Assembly: GCA_037447655.1 (NCBI GenBank)
Contig: JBBHKE010001112.1
Coordinates: forward strand, 152,295-216,294
DNA length: 64,000 nt
Direction of reading: 5' to 3'
DNA from: Zygnema cylindricum
Taxonomy: Eukaryota; Streptophyta; Zygnematophyceae; Zygnematales; Zygnemataceae
The translations under genes were made by a program, and so were the position numbers. Shown one piece after another: positions 23,337 to 36,389 of the stretch (its first letter is position 1; every line of letters starts with the position of its first letter). The notes below the pieces were generated by a model. That model did no database searches. It saw nothing but the letters and a program-made list of their open reading frames with translations, and had not been told where the DNA came from.

Positions 23337-24422
23337 ATGGCTCTCCTTCGGAAACTATTCCCCAATGTCAGATCCATTCTATTCCCGATTCTAATTACCT
23401 TTTTTGTCGCCACTCTCGCAAATGCCTCCGAATCCGACCGTCGAGAGTTACCAGAAGATCCTCTCACTGCTTCTCCTCCTCGGCCCAAAACCAAAATCGA
23501 TTACCAAAACTCAAAAATATGGCAAGCTCGCGCCCAAATCAACACTGTTATCGGTTACAAGACCGTACCTTCCCCCGGAAAACCCTCCACACTAATTTTG
23601 ACAAACGGAGGTCAACCTTCGCCCAATGCCAACCAGTCGGGGAATCTTGAAGAAAAAAGTGAACTTTTTGGATGCAATAGGGGAACTCCTCCTTCCGTAG
23701 TTGTCCCAACCTTTGAAGATTATGGCGTTTCTGCGGGAATTGTCTCTATAAGGTTTTGGTATAATAGTGGTTGGGTCGCCTGGTGTTCCGGAGCGTTACT
23801 TTCGTCACGTTTGGTTATGACTGCGGCTCATTGTTTATACGACACCGAATCGAATAACTGGTATTTCGGTCCCGGGTTGCCGTTTTTAGTTTCCGCTAAA
23901 CGGAACGGAGCGTCGGATTCCTATGTGCGCTCGGTCTATGCGAGCGATGGAATTGTTTTTGTCGCTTACCAGAATCACTTGTCGTGGGGGGAATCACTTA
24001 AGGCAGGGAGTGACCTTGCCGTTTTGTATTTGGATACTCCACTTAGTTCTAAAACTTTTCAATGGTCAACTCCTTATCCATCCATGCTTCCGAGGACAAA
24101 TTATGGGTATCCCGGAAAAACCGGCGGTGGGAGTGCACTTACTTTCGATGTTGCGGATAAAGCTCAAGTGACTGGGTGCTCTGGATATGCTTCTAGCATT
24201 CTTTGTGAGGATGTTTCCGTAGAAGGAGGGATGAGTGGAGGACCCATTTTGCATCCCTCGGGAATTTTGTTGGGTGCTTGTTCTGGTAGAATTATGAACG
24301 GGTGTCCGGGATTTTATTCAGGACTCACTGGAAAATATTCATTAAAATCTCTTGCGAAAGATTTTTGCAATGTAACGTCAACTACGAAAGGAGGAAGGAA
24401 ATTGTATAAAGCTACTTGTTAA
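23337..24422 (+). CDS. Secreted trypsin/V8-like serine endopeptidase
   Basis: A single-exon 361-residue protein starts at an ATG after a TATA box and a pyrimidine-rich leader. Residues 1-30 form a signal peptide (basic MALLRK, hydrophobic core, ANA/S cleavage site), so it is probably secreted. Residues about 31-115 look like a propeptide. The catalytic triad of the chymotrypsin fold is visible: H165 in TAAHC, D226 in SDLAVL, and S300 in GGMSGGP. Nine or so cysteines, all from residue 113 on, suggest disulfides. Family knowledge: such enzymes cleave proteins extracellularly, and V8-like members often prefer acidic P1 residues. Specificity here is not predictable. It is the only clearly intact non-transposon gene in the window. 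A decayed paralogue lies at 52715-53628. The TAA stop and terminal Cys are conserved in both. Confidence 0.92.
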   Translation: MALLRKLFPNVRSILFPILITFFVATLANASESDRRELPEDPLTASPPRPKTKIDYQNSKIWQARAQINTVIGYKTVPSPGKPSTLILTNGGQPSPNANQSGNLEEKSELFGCNRGTPPSVVVPTFEDYGVSAGIVSIRFWYNSGWVAWCSGALLSSRLVMTAAHCLYDTESNNWYFGPGLPFLVSAKRNGASDSYVRSVYASDGIVFVAYQNHLSWGESLKAGSDLAVLYLDTPLSSKTFQWSTPYPSMLPRTNYGYPGKTGGGSALTFDVADKAQVTGCSGYASSILCEDVSVEGGMSGGPILHPSGILLGACSGRIMNGCPGFYSGLTGKYSLKSLAKDFCNVTSTTKGGRKLYKATC

Positions 24423-25960
24423 ATTTTGGAAAGTTAACAAGTAAAAGTCATGAATTTGATTGAGGGTATGGGGAAATATGAGAGGGTTTTCCAGGGGAAG
24501 AGTGGGAGGGATTTTCAGCTATTCTTTTGAATAATTATGAAAGTTTTTAGAGTGGATCGGGGTATTAAGTTACTTGGGATAGGGATCTGTAGCGCTTTGG
24601 GATATCAGTACCTTGTGTAGTTGGTACAATTTTGAATATTACATGTATTTATTTTTACGACATACTTATTTTTAAAAGGAGATAATATCCAAATTGACAG
24701 TTTTGTTTGATATTTTCGAAGCAGAAAAGCGGTTTTAAATTTGAAATCACGGTAAACGGTTGAAGGGGAATGTTTAGTCGAGTAAAAGGGAAATGAAAAA
24801 GACCTTGTCTACATTAAAACAATGTCAACACTATAGAATTAAAAAAAATAAAAAAATGGTTAACGCTAGAGCTGAAATTTGATTCTTGAAATGGGTACAT
24901 TTTTCAAATCGCTTAATTTCCCAAAATACTCATGATTGGTAAATGTGGCAGGGGACTTCAATATTTCGGGTGTATACATTCAAATTTTTTAAAATTTCAT
25001 GAACTTAAACAATCGTTCAAATTGCCAATCCAAAATTCCTGTCAGCTCATCCAGAATATTGCCAATTATTAGTTCAAAGCGCCATTCACATGTAGTTTTT
25101 TACGTCCCTCTAAAAAATAGTGAAACGCCAATCGTTTATGTTTGATGTTGGTATTAGTTTTTGGATTACAACCATCATATAGAAATCATGGAATTTTATG
25201 TTAAATTCTTCAAAATGCTTCCAATTACAAATGCTGTTTTAGTTGAACGACTACCTTAGTGCTTAAACTTTAAACCAATAACAGAGAATCTAAAAATTTT
25301 AACCATAATGCTCACTAGTATCAAAATTAGTCATAAAAAGAATAGTAGTGATACAAATAACTGCTAGAACAATGTGCAAAATGCAAACATTATTTCTGTT
25401 TATAAGGATACCTTGATCCTAAATGCAAAGCCAGTCATAGTTGAACAACTACAGAAATGAAGAGAAACTAGTTGTCGACTAGTCATGGGATTGTCCTGCC
25501 ACCACCTAGTAGAAATAAACGAATAGTAGCTCAGAAATATGTGTTAAGCTGGACCTCCAAGACCGAGTCCAAAATCTGTAGGTTGCCACTAAACAAAAAC
25601 TTTAGGAGACAAAGTGAGATTATGGACAATTCCTAGAGTATTACGCCTCCTATGAGGACCACTCCTATTTATGTTTCAAGAGATCACTAGCAATCATTGG
25701 ATTGATTTGTACTTATTAGCACTTCGCTTCACTGAATTTAAAACCTGTCCCGTTAGATTTGTCACCTGGCCGGTTAGTTAAAACTAAAAGATTTCCAGTC
25801 ACAATGTTAGTGGGCATGGTCTGTTTGATGTTAGGATTTACAATGTTTGAATCTATGTTTACGTAATGTTTGTTCGTATTCCGATTGATTTTTATTCCTT
25901 TCATTTGATGTGGAGGAGTTTGCCACTTGTCTCAAATAGGCTCCTCCACTTGACTTAAAT
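24423..25960. other. 3' flank of the peptidase gene, duplicated near 53.6-55.0 kb
   Basis: The region from the stop codon to about 25.7 kb aligns collinearly with 53629 to about 54.97 kb. Shared blocks include ACAATTTTGAA(T/A)ATTACAT, GACATACTTATTT and CAAATTGACA(G/A)TTTTGTTTGA, with scattered substitutions and indels. It is non-coding, and its conservation reflects segmental duplication with the gene. Confidence 0.7.
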
Positions 25961-26200
25961 TCAAAACACGATGGAAATCTCTATTGTACTTCCATTGACG
26001 GCGTCAACCAAGATGTGACATGGAAAACTCCAAAACGAAAAGACACCGTACGACGTTGAATTCCGACTGTTACGATTCATTGAAAAAATCGGTAGAGCGC
26101 TAAATCGGCTCGATCTCGCATTAGTACTCCAAAGCAAAAAGACACCGTACGACGTCAAACGGAATTCGACGACGTCTTGTTAGAAGCCAACGATCACAAC

Positions 26201-29200
26201 AAAAGTGCGTACGGTCAAATTTGTCTGTCAAAATGTCCTTGCGTGAATTAATAAGGGTGAGACTCCATGTACTTGTAACTTAGAGAAATTACTATGTTTT
26301 TTAGCGCAGATCCGGCGTACCCGGATTTCAAGTGTCCATATGTGTAAAAACAGTAGTTTTGTGTATCGGTAAAAAACTTATAGCGATAACACCGATACCG
26401 ATAGTTATCGGTTATCGAACGGTCAGAGGTTCCGATACATCGGTCCGAGACCAACAAATTCCATATCGGCGATAACTCAAAAAAAATATAGTACGCATAC
26501 TATAGTACTTTATAATATGATATATTACAGTATTAACATTATATAGCGTGGCATGCCACGTATAACAATCTGTTCCGTATCAATTAAACTGATAATTATT
26601 ACGGAGAGCGAAGCACGTAAACGTAGACAAATTTAAAATAATACTTTTTAGTTCTAAAACTATACTACCGAAAAGAAAAAAATAAAATACATTGTAAAAT
26701 TCGAGAATCAAACTTTTTAAAAAAGAAAACAAATAGACTACACCGTGAATCGTTATTAGCCTTATGTACGCTATATCGGCACCCCAAAATTTTAACATTG
26801 ATACCCGAAATACGGTGATTGAATCTAATTTATCTTTGACATTAATTACCGTTCTAGTAAAATAGCGTCAATGGTATGACCGTACTGGATTCATTAATAG
26901 AGTGGTGTACGGATTTAGTTTGTTCGAGCAACAGTGTACTTCGTTACCGACATCCGTACGGAAATTGTGGTTAACTTATGTCGGTCGCATACAAAGCTGC
27001 GCTTAGAAAAATAGCGGAGTCCAGTTTCTAAAATAGGCGTTCGCATACATTCAGACGTTCGTTTTTGAGTGTTTGTGTGAACTGATAACATGTGCACATG
27101 CTAAAAACTGTCCATGTTACATAAACATGGTGTTGCATACTTACACATGTTGATAGTTGCTGATAGCTAAGTCTAATACTGTGCCATTTTAACTATATTT
27201 GAGATCCTGCGAGATTAATAGTATATATGTTTACACTATTAAAGGGTTTTTTAGGGTACATAACGGTAATACCAGACCTTTAAACAAACGAGACACATAT
27301 TAGAGTTAAGTTTTATTCTGAAATGGGTTATGTTTCACAAAACAACAACAAATTAGTGTCATATTGTGTACATATTAGAGTGAAGTTACAAAAATTTAGA
27401 ATTGAAAAAACGTGGCGCCTTGAAAACGAGAATTGGTAACAAACCAATGGCATATGCGGACAGAACACAAAAAAGGGATTTTGTGGTCAGACAAATCTCA
27501 ACCACATCCTCATTTTTTTATGGCAGGCTTTTGAATCTCGCAGATCCATTTTTACACGACGTCGCCATTTTTTGGGCAGGATGCGTGTCATCGCCTCGCC
27601 GCCTCGCTTAGTCTAGCGGCATCTAGTAATCTATGCCTCTTTTTAGGGTTTACAGCAACAGTTGGTTAGACCGTAATATGGAGGAACAACAATAAAGGTC
27701 GCGCCAACATCGTCGCTATATATTTCCGGGATTATTAGGAAATCATTGGTAAGTGCGCAGCTCAGCATGATTATTCATCTCTCTTGCGCTCTTTACCTCC
27801 TTGTTCTCCCCCCTTCATTTTCTCTTCCTCTTTATCCCTTAACCTCTCCCTCTACGAATTGTCCATCTCCCATATTTTTTCCCATTCACTCTCCCTACCC
27901 TTCTCTCTTGCTCTCTTCTTCCCATCTTCTCTCTCTCCCTTTTTCTGTCTCATATCCTTTCTCTGCTTTTCTTGTTTTTTCCTAATTTACTCTCATTTTC
28001 GCTATGTGTCCCTCTCTGTTCTTCTTCTTTTTCACGTAATATTTTTCAAGCCCATCTATCCCGTACTAATCTGTTATATATATATATATATTAAATGTTT
28101 TATGAACTGTCATCGATGATGAGGGTATATCCGACGGCCTGTTGTATTGGAGGGCACCCCACGGAAACATACGATATAGGGAAGAATAAAATATCACGTT
28201 GAAGGTATTCGACCGTACGAAAGCGCATGGAGTATACCGTCAGAAGCTTTCCATGGATCTATATTTGTTATCACGGATGGTGGATACTTAGTTAGTGTGT
28301 GTAAAATATGAAGGTTTTTAAAATCATTTTTAGAGGATTTCTCAGTTACAAGCCGAAACGTTAATAATTCAGTACTATTTAGAGCTTTGTTGACTACTGC
28401 AGAGTAATAGGCCTTAGTTAATTTTTTGTTTTAGGGTAACGTTGTAAATTGAGTTTATCATGAAAAATAAAATTTATGTACTTATTTTCCCATTTTTTTT
28501 AATGAATGATCTTATTTGTGTCAACTTTTTATATATTTTGTATTCATTGTGTGTTTTTCTAATTGCTTTCATGTTGTTTCGCTGATATTATCGCATTTAA
28601 ATATATTTCATGTACTTTGCATTTTTTCGTTTGTGAATCATCTGTATATGCTCCAAATATGATTTTTATTTTACTTCACACCGCGTATTTTTCTTGATCT
28701 TTGCTTTTCCTACCCGGAATACTTTGGTTTCATTTTCACTACTGTATTAATGGTTTCAGTCTAGTCAAAATGAGTTTTTTGACATAGGATTAAGGCTGTT
28801 ATTTGATCACAATATAATAATATCCATGTAATTTGAAAACTGAAACTTTATGAATCAGCGACGAAACAACCTCGGCGTTGAAAGATTTCCACAAAAGCTT
28901 CCATGATTGAATTCAGCGACGACAAACTCTGCTTTGTCGGAGATGGTGAGAACATTGTTTTGTCGATGAATTTCCTTCTAGCGACAAAACATACTTTATT
29001 TTCTCAGATATGATGATGAAGTTGTTTCGTTGCTGAATTCCATTTAGCGACGACACAACCTCTGCTTTGTCAGATATGATAATCAAGTTTTTTCGCCGCT
29101 AAATTACTGTCATGCGACGACAATTATCGTCGCTGCAAGAGCAACCATTACTCACTGCGATGAATATGTTGTTTATAAAATAAACGACTTATCAATTTCC

Positions 29201-29218
29201 GAGAAGGATGATCAACAA
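26201..29218 (+). repeat. 3.0-kb direct repeat, copy 1
   Basis: This segment recurs at 30602-33617. Both start AAAAGTGCGTACGG and end GATGATCAACAA. The segment holds an hAT-like terminal region (from about 26352), a TA-flanked MITE-type left end (26741), a promoter-like stretch with TATATATTTCCGGG and a pyrimidine tract (27.7-28.0 kb), an (AT)n run, and a cluster of CGACGA/TCGTCG motifs (28855-29140). No convincing gene was found; the pyrimidine-tract frames are low complexity. The first 2 kb is nearly identical to copy 2, while the last 1 kb is clearly diverged. Confidence 0.95.
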
Positions 29219-30601
29219 TGTCAAGCTCGTGTGCATCTTCGGCACATTTGCACCCCAGGAGTTCCGGGGCCTCGTCCCACCTTGTATGGACTCCAACGTA
29301 CGGAGAAGGGGAGGACAACCCACCGGATCAGAACTTTATATTTTCACCGTGGAGCACAACGCACTTTAATTCACCTTAAACGGAGGTCGAACTGCGGAGT
29401 TAGTTCTGTGCAAAGTAGGCGGCTCCATTACATGGCATCCGTTCTATGTAGCTCCAGCGGAGGGGTACGGTGTGGAACGGCACACAGCCTTTGGGATTAT
29501 CCCGTAGATCTTGCTGTTAGCTGTTAGTAAGATGTTAGTTCAGGCCAAAAAGACGGGCAGAGCATTTATGACACCCGGTCAAAGTTCGACGTTTCACGTC
29601 AATTCAAAACTTTGTTGCTTACTAGTGTACCATAGGAGGACTTTTGGCTTTCAATTCAGCCGGAGCCAGTCGCCTAACTTTTTGCCCTGAGTGTAGTGCA
29701 CCCAGTTTTGTCTTATGTCCGTTTGATAACAATTGCTGGCCGCTGATTGGCTTTTAGCATTGGTTTGACTTTGGTAGATGCAATAGGACGACTTTGGTTG
29801 TATAAGACACTTGGGGCCGAAGGAGACAGGTTGCTTTTCCAGTACTACCTCCTGAGAAAACCCCCAAAGAATTGAATCAACCTTTCTGTTGGAGAACTGT
29901 TGCATTGTGTCGTTGACTCTATTGCCATCTTTGTTTTTGATTGTCTATTCTGGAGACCGTAGCTCGGGTGGGTGGTTGGCAATATCCTCTCTTTGGTGGG
30001 TTTGGACTTTCGTTGTTTGAAACGTAGAAGAGTCTTGTCGGATCCGTACGGCGGAACGAGGGGTGAGGGAGACTCATACCTGTCTTCGGGGCCATAGGGA
30101 GAGTTTCCTTCTTTTGAGTTTGGTCATCATTGCACTCCGGGGTATGTTCGCTCGCTTCACCATTATCATTGACTTATATCTTTATTTCCATTCTATGGAG
30201 CAAGGTGATATTGTTTAATCTGAAAGAGCCGATTTTTATTGTTTCTATATTTCTGCGTGGGAGTTATGCAATTCTGTGTCCTCCATTGGACTATAGAATA
30301 CAGGAAGCCTCTAGATAGTATTTAACTAACCCACTTTAAGCCACGACCACCGCTGCCTAAGAGGGCAAACTGACAATTTCACTGCCCCCCTGTGCAGCCT
30401 AGACTCCCCTGATTCTGTAGCAAAAAAAATCACTAAAAACGGCCAACCAGCCGATAAGTTATGAGTCGGCAAAGATGCCAAGTTTATACAAACTCTCAAA
30501 GAGAGAGAGGTTCCTATCTACCAAAATTCTCTAAGTCCTAAATCCCTCTCACAAACCCTATCTACTGAAGTACGAACCAATCGGATCACTGTAGAGTACA
30601 G
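29219..30601. other. Spacer between the 3-kb repeats
   Basis: No supported gene; a 98-codon frame at 29231-29527 has no recognisable features. The last part (about 30370-30601) is similar to about 37890-38130: shared TTCTCTAAGTCCTA, CCCTCT, CTATCTACTGAAGTACGA and ACAGAAAAGT blocks. That marks another dispersed repeat that directly abuts copy 2 of the 3-kb repeat. Confidence 0.55.
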
Positions 30602-33600
30602 AAAAGTGCGTACGGTCAAATTTGTCTGTCAAAATGTCCTTGCGTGAATTAATAAGGGTGAGACTCCATGTACTTGTAACTTAGAGAAATTACTATGTTT
30701 TTTAGCGCAGATCCGGCGTACCCGGATTTCAAGTGTCCATATGTGTAAAAACAGTAGTTTTGTGTATCGGTAAAAAACTTATAGCGATAACACCGATACC
30801 GATAGTTATCGGTTATCGAACGGTCAGAGGTTCCGATACATCGGTCCGAGACCAACAAATTCCATATCGGCGATAACTCAAAAAAAATATAGTACGCATA
30901 CTATAGTACTTTATAATATGATATATTACAGTATTAACATTATATAGCGTGGCATGCCACGTATAACAATCTGTTCCGTATCAATTAAACTGATAATTAT
31001 TACGGAGAGCGAAGCACGTAAACGTAGACAAATTTAAAATAATACTTTTTAGTTCTAAAACTATACTACCGAAAAGAAAAAAATAAAATACATTGTAAAA
31101 TTCGAGAATCAAACTTTTTAAAAAAGAAAACAAATAGACTACACCGTGAATCGTTATTAGCCTTATGTACGCTATATCGGCACCCCAAAATTTTAACATT
31201 GATACCCGAAATACGGTGATTGAATCTAATTTATCTTTGACATTAATTACCGTTCTAGTAAAATAGCGTCAATGGTATGACCGTACTGGATTCATTAATA
31301 GAGTGGTGTACGGATTTAGTTTGTTCGAGCAACAGTGTACTTCGTTACCGACATCCGTACGGAAATTGTGGTTAACTTATGTCGGTCGCATACAAAGCTG
31401 CGCTTAGAAAAATAGCGGAGTCCAGTTTCTAAAATAGGCGTTCGCATACATTCAGACGTTCGTTTTTGAGTGTTTGTGTGAACTGATAACATGTGCACAT
31501 GCTAAAAACTGTCCATGTTACATAAACATGGTGTTGCATACTTACACATGTTGATAGTTGCTGATAGCTAAGTCTAATACTGTGCCATTTTAACTATATT
31601 TGAGATCCTGCGAGATTAATAGTATATATGTTTACACTATTAAAGGGTTTTTTAGGGTACATAACGGTAATACCAGACCTTTAAACAAACGAGACACATA
31701 TTAGAGTTAAGTTTTATTCTGAAATGGGTTATGTTTCACAAAACAACAACAAATTAGTGTCATATTGTGTACATATTAGAGTGAAGTTACAAAAATTTAG
31801 AATTGAAAAAACGTGGCGCCTTGAAAACGAGAATTGGTAACAAACCAATGGCATATGCGGACAGAACACAAAAAAGGGATTTTGTGGTCAGACAAATCTC
31901 AACCACATCCTCATTTTTTTATGGCAGGCTTTTGAATCTCGCAGATCCATTTTTACACGACGTCGCAATTTTTTGGGCAGGATGCGTGTCATCGCCTCGC
32001 CGCCTCGCTTAGTCTAGCGGCATCTAGTAATCTATGCCTCTTTTTAGGGTTTACAGCAACAGTTGGTTAGACCGTAATATGGAGGAACAACAATAAAGGT
32101 CGCGCCAACATCGTCGTTATATATTTCCGGGATTATTAGGAAATCATTGGTAAGTGCGCAGCTCAGCATGATTATTAATCTCTCTTGCGCTCTTTACCTC
32201 CTTGTTCTCCCCCCTTCATTTTCTCTTCCTCTTTATCCCTTAACCTCTCCCTCTACGAATTGTCCATCTCCCATATTTTTTCCCATTCACTCTCCCTACC
32301 CTTCTCTCTTGCTCTCTTTCTTCCCATCTTCTCTCTCTCCCTTTTTCTGTCTCATATCCTTTCTCTGCTTTTCTTGTTTTTTCCTAATTTACTCTCATTT
32401 TCGCTATGTGTCCCTCTCTGTTCTTCTTCTTTTTCACGTAATATTTTTCAAGCCCATCTATCCCGTACTAATCTGTTATATATATATATATATTAAATGT
32501 TTTATGAACTGTCATCGATGATGAGGGTATATCCGACGGCCTGTTGTATTGGAGGGCACCCCACGGAAACATACGATATAGGGAAGAATAAAATATCATG
32601 TTGAAGGTATTGGACCGTACGAAAGCGCATGGAGTATACCGTTAGGAGCTTTCCATGGATCTATATTTGTTATCACGGATGGTGGATACTTAGTTAGTGT
32701 GTGTAAAATATGAAGGTTTTTAAAATCATTTTAAAAGGATTTCCGAGTTACAAGCAGAAACGTTAATAATTCAGTACTATTTAGAGCTTTGTTGACTACT
32801 GCAGATTAATAAGCCTTAGATATTTTTTTGTTTTAGTTTAACGTTGTAAACTGAGTTTATCATGAAATATAAAATTTATGTACTTTTTTTCCCATTGTTT
32901 TTAATAAATGATCTTATTTGTGTCAACTTTTTATATATTTTGTATTCATTGTGTGTTTTTCTAATTGCTTTTATGTTGTTTCGCTGATATTATTGTATTT
33001 AAATATATTTCATGTACTTTGCATTTTTTCGTTTGTGAATCATCTTTATATGCTGCAAATATGACTTTTTTTTATTTTACTTCACACCGCGAATCTTTCT
33101 TGATCTTTGCTTTTCCTACCCAAAATACTTTGGTTTCATTTTATCTACTGTATTAATGGTTTTAGTCTAGTCAAAATGAGTTTTTTGACATAGGATTAAG
33201 GCTGTTATTTGATCACAATGTAATAATATACATGTAATTTGAAAACTGAAACTTTTTGAACCAGCAACGAATCAACCTCGGCGCTGAAAGGTTTCCACAA
33301 AGGCTTCCATGTTTGAATTCAACGACGACAAACTCTACTTTGTCGGAGATGGTGAGAACATTGTTTTGTCGCTGAATTTCCTTCTAGCGACGAAACATAC
33401 TTTGTTTTTTCAGATATGATGATGAAGTTGTTTCGTCGTTGAATTCCATTTAGCGATGACACAGCCTTTGCTTTGTCAGATATGATAATCAAATTTTTTC
33501 GCCGCTAAATTACTATCCTGCGATGACAAATTCTCGTCGCTGCAAAAGCAACCATTACTCAGTGCGATTGTTTATGAAAATAACGGCTTATCAATTTCCT

Positions 33601-33617
33601 AGAAGGATGATCAACAA
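30602..33617 (+). repeat. 3.0-kb direct repeat, copy 2
   Basis: This is the second copy of 26201-29218, offset by about 4.4 kb. Up to about 28190/32590 I count only a handful of differences; beyond that they are frequent. Beyond its end comes a further CGACGAAGCATAGTCGTC motif. It carries the CACCGTGAATCGTTATTAGC end at 31142. Confidence 0.95.
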
Positions 33618-34015
33618 ACGACGAAGCATAGTCGTCCCTGATTAGGGAAAGATGTAAATTGCAACAAAATATATAATTCTATACTACAAGCACACTGGAA
33701 TTTTCAACACCACATTAACAACATCTGAAGGTAAATAAATAAGAATTTTGTAAAATATATCAAATTCCACGACATACAAGGGTTTTTTACTTCATAAAAA
33801 ACGAAATCATATTTTCCCATATAAAAAACCATACACACATACGAAATCTGCTCTATCCTATGAAGTCAAATAATACTGGACTCCATGAACTGTCTACATT
33901 AATCTGGCACCAATTTAACTGCTATTCCCTCTCTATAATAAAACTACCATTCCTAAACACATATATATAAAAAAGCAATACGCAATCATGTAATATGTTT
34001 AAAACTCGTTGCCGC
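33618..34015. other. 3' flank of transposase gene
   Basis: No gene. It starts with a CGACGA...TCGTC motif and is otherwise plain A+T-rich DNA. Confidence 0.5.
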
Positions 34016-35949
34016 TCATCCCCCCCTCATTGAAAATGTTGTCTTGTTGACTGTCGACATCTTCAATATTTTGGAGGAATTCCCTTGCCCTCGGGCAAGA
34101 GGTTCCACAACTTCGCCTTCGAAGTGGTTGCGATATTTGCTGATTATGCCTCGTAGTTGTTGTGTGAGCATGTCTTCTTCCCACTTTCCGTCGTGTAGAG
34201 ACAAGCCACATTGAATCATTGTTTTTCTCGCATAACTCATTCCGTTTTTGTCTCTCATCGCATTGACCTCTCGGATAGAGTCCCTCGCCAATTTAAAAAA
34301 AAACGCTTTACCGGGTCCAACCAATTTACCGGACCATCCACGGCTAGAAGGTTTAGCCCATTGACCGTTCTCAATTCCTTTCGCCTTCCAACTGTCCCAA
34401 ATGCGACTCCACACGTCCTTGATTTTGGAAATCACGAAGGAGTCGGCCGGTTGAACAAGATGCGTTGCATTAGGTGGAAAATAGTGTAACACGGTGTTTT
34501 TGGCCTATAAAACTCGCTCCAACTCATTGGACGTATTGTGACCACCGCAGTTGTCCAAGAAGATAATTTTTTGACGTCCATCTCGATCCCCTTGGTAAGA
34601 CCTTGCCTCTTCGACCCATTGTGGGAACACCGTTTTATCATTCCATCCCTTCGGACCCGTCCAGTAACAAACACCTAAAAATATATATAATAGACAAAAA
34701 AAAGAAAAAAAAACATTTTGTAATGCTTGCTTACATATGCATTAGAGGGAAAGTAAGCTACGTGTACCATAGAAAGCTTATAATATGAGTCATTATTTTA
34801 GATAAGAGAAATTAGAGTGTTAAAGAAAAAAAAATCCATATTTTGTAGTAGGAGAAGGGGGGAGGAGGTATGCGAGGACAAGGTAAAGAGATATAGATAA
34901 AAAAATGAAACACAAAAACATGGTTGGAGAGAAATAGATAAACCTCCATCAAAGTCAAAAAAACATCAAAAATAAAATGAAAACATTAGATGAGGGAGAA
35001 AAAACACACCCGGGACGTTGTCCGGTAAACCTTGTATCGGGTAACTTCTGGCACGATTTGCAAAAATTATCATTGGGTTCTCGATACGAGCGTTCACCCC
35101 TCCACTTAGTCGCACCATGAGAGTCATGGATTCGCCTCCTCCGGCAACATCAGCGTATTTCACCACTTCATCCCCTCTAAACCCCAAAGTTTTTCCATTA
35201 TCGGTGTTGACTATCACGTGAGTTTCGTCCATGTTTTCCATGAGGTCTTCGTTGAAAAGTCATGTTATACATTCGCCGCCAAACCAAAACAAATTTAGTT
35301 ATTTCTTGTATACCCCGTTAAGTAAGGAATACAACAAAAACAAAACACAAAAAAAAAGAAACGTTGTTGTTCTATATTCGTAATGAAGAGTGACTCACCG
35401 AATTCAAACCCCCACTTTAGAACGCCCATGTGGAAGGCTACGATACGCTCAATGTATACCTCTTTCTTGGGACTACATTGTAGTTTCCCCTTTTTTGCAC
35501 GCACAACGATGTTGTGCTTCTCTTGACACCTCTGCACCCACCTTTTATTTATGATTGGATGCATTTCCGACCCGTCATTGTTGAACAATTCCGGGCCGTA
35601 CTCTTTCCTCCTTTCTCTTATTATGTCCCTAGCGATGTCCCCAAGAATTGTGGTGGACATCTTCATACCCGCTTTCTTAAAACGTTTCGAATCTGAAAGT
35701 AAATCCTTGTGTATAACAGTGACCCAAGCGGCTTCCTTCCTTCCTCGTCCCGGCAAAGCCTCGGTAACCGCCATCAATATCGTCCCAAAACTAGAAGTAA
35801 AGAACGTTCGAGTTGTCTCTCGTATTCCGTCAAGCGTGGACCTCCTCTCTACCCACCATCGCTTGGCCTTTTGGCACCCTGTAAACAATAATCAATGTCA
35901 AAAGAATTAATGAGATTATTGATTGGAAAGTTGCATAAAAAATTGGAAC

Positions 35950-36175
35950 GACTCTAAAAGGAAACGACAATATTCAGCGACGAATAGTTGCTATCGCAGA
36001 TTCAGCGACGGCAGAAACTCGTCGTTATATCTGCAAAGTTATTTTTTTTTTTAAAAACATCGTTGATACGTAGTGAGCTGCCGACCACCAATGAGAAATC
36101 CTCAGTTTCATCGACAAACCAGCGACGACCTTGTGTCGTCGATAATCCGAGAAAGAGGATTATCAAACGCAATGG
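35950..36175. repeat. CGACGA/TCGTCG motif cluster, left of ORF in intron
   Basis: Several short inverted motifs occur here: GCGACGAATAGTTGC, GCGACGGCAGAAACTCGTCG, and GCGACGACCTTGTGTCGTCG. The same class of motif occurs at 28855-29140, 33260-33635 and 39065-39345. Such arrays are typical of subterminal repeats bound by a transposase. Confidence 0.7.
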
Positions 36176-36389
36176 CGATATCAGCAAAACCAAATGTATG
36201 ACTTAAAGTGGAATTTACATGCATTTTGTGAAAAAGGGGGAGAGAAATATTAAATTCTTACTGGTATAATAAATTAAAAAAAAAACAAAATACTGTGGCA
36301 GCCAATGTAGGTAGAAGGCTAAATCGGGATACCTCTCTTTCGAATAAAGGCCACGAAATTGACCCTCGTCATCTCCCATCAACGTCGCC

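Noticed and set aside
27746-28119. Serine/leucine/proline-rich frames of 80-124 residues (also near 32.1-32.5 kb)
   Set aside because: They are translations of a pyrimidine-rich tract. An indel between the two copies changes the frame without constraint, and no domain is visible.
26201-33617. The two 3-kb copies as LTRs of one giant retrotransposon
   Set aside because: The ends are AAAAGTG...CAACAA rather than TG...CA. There is no primer-binding site or target duplication, and the 1.4-kb interior has no gag or pol.
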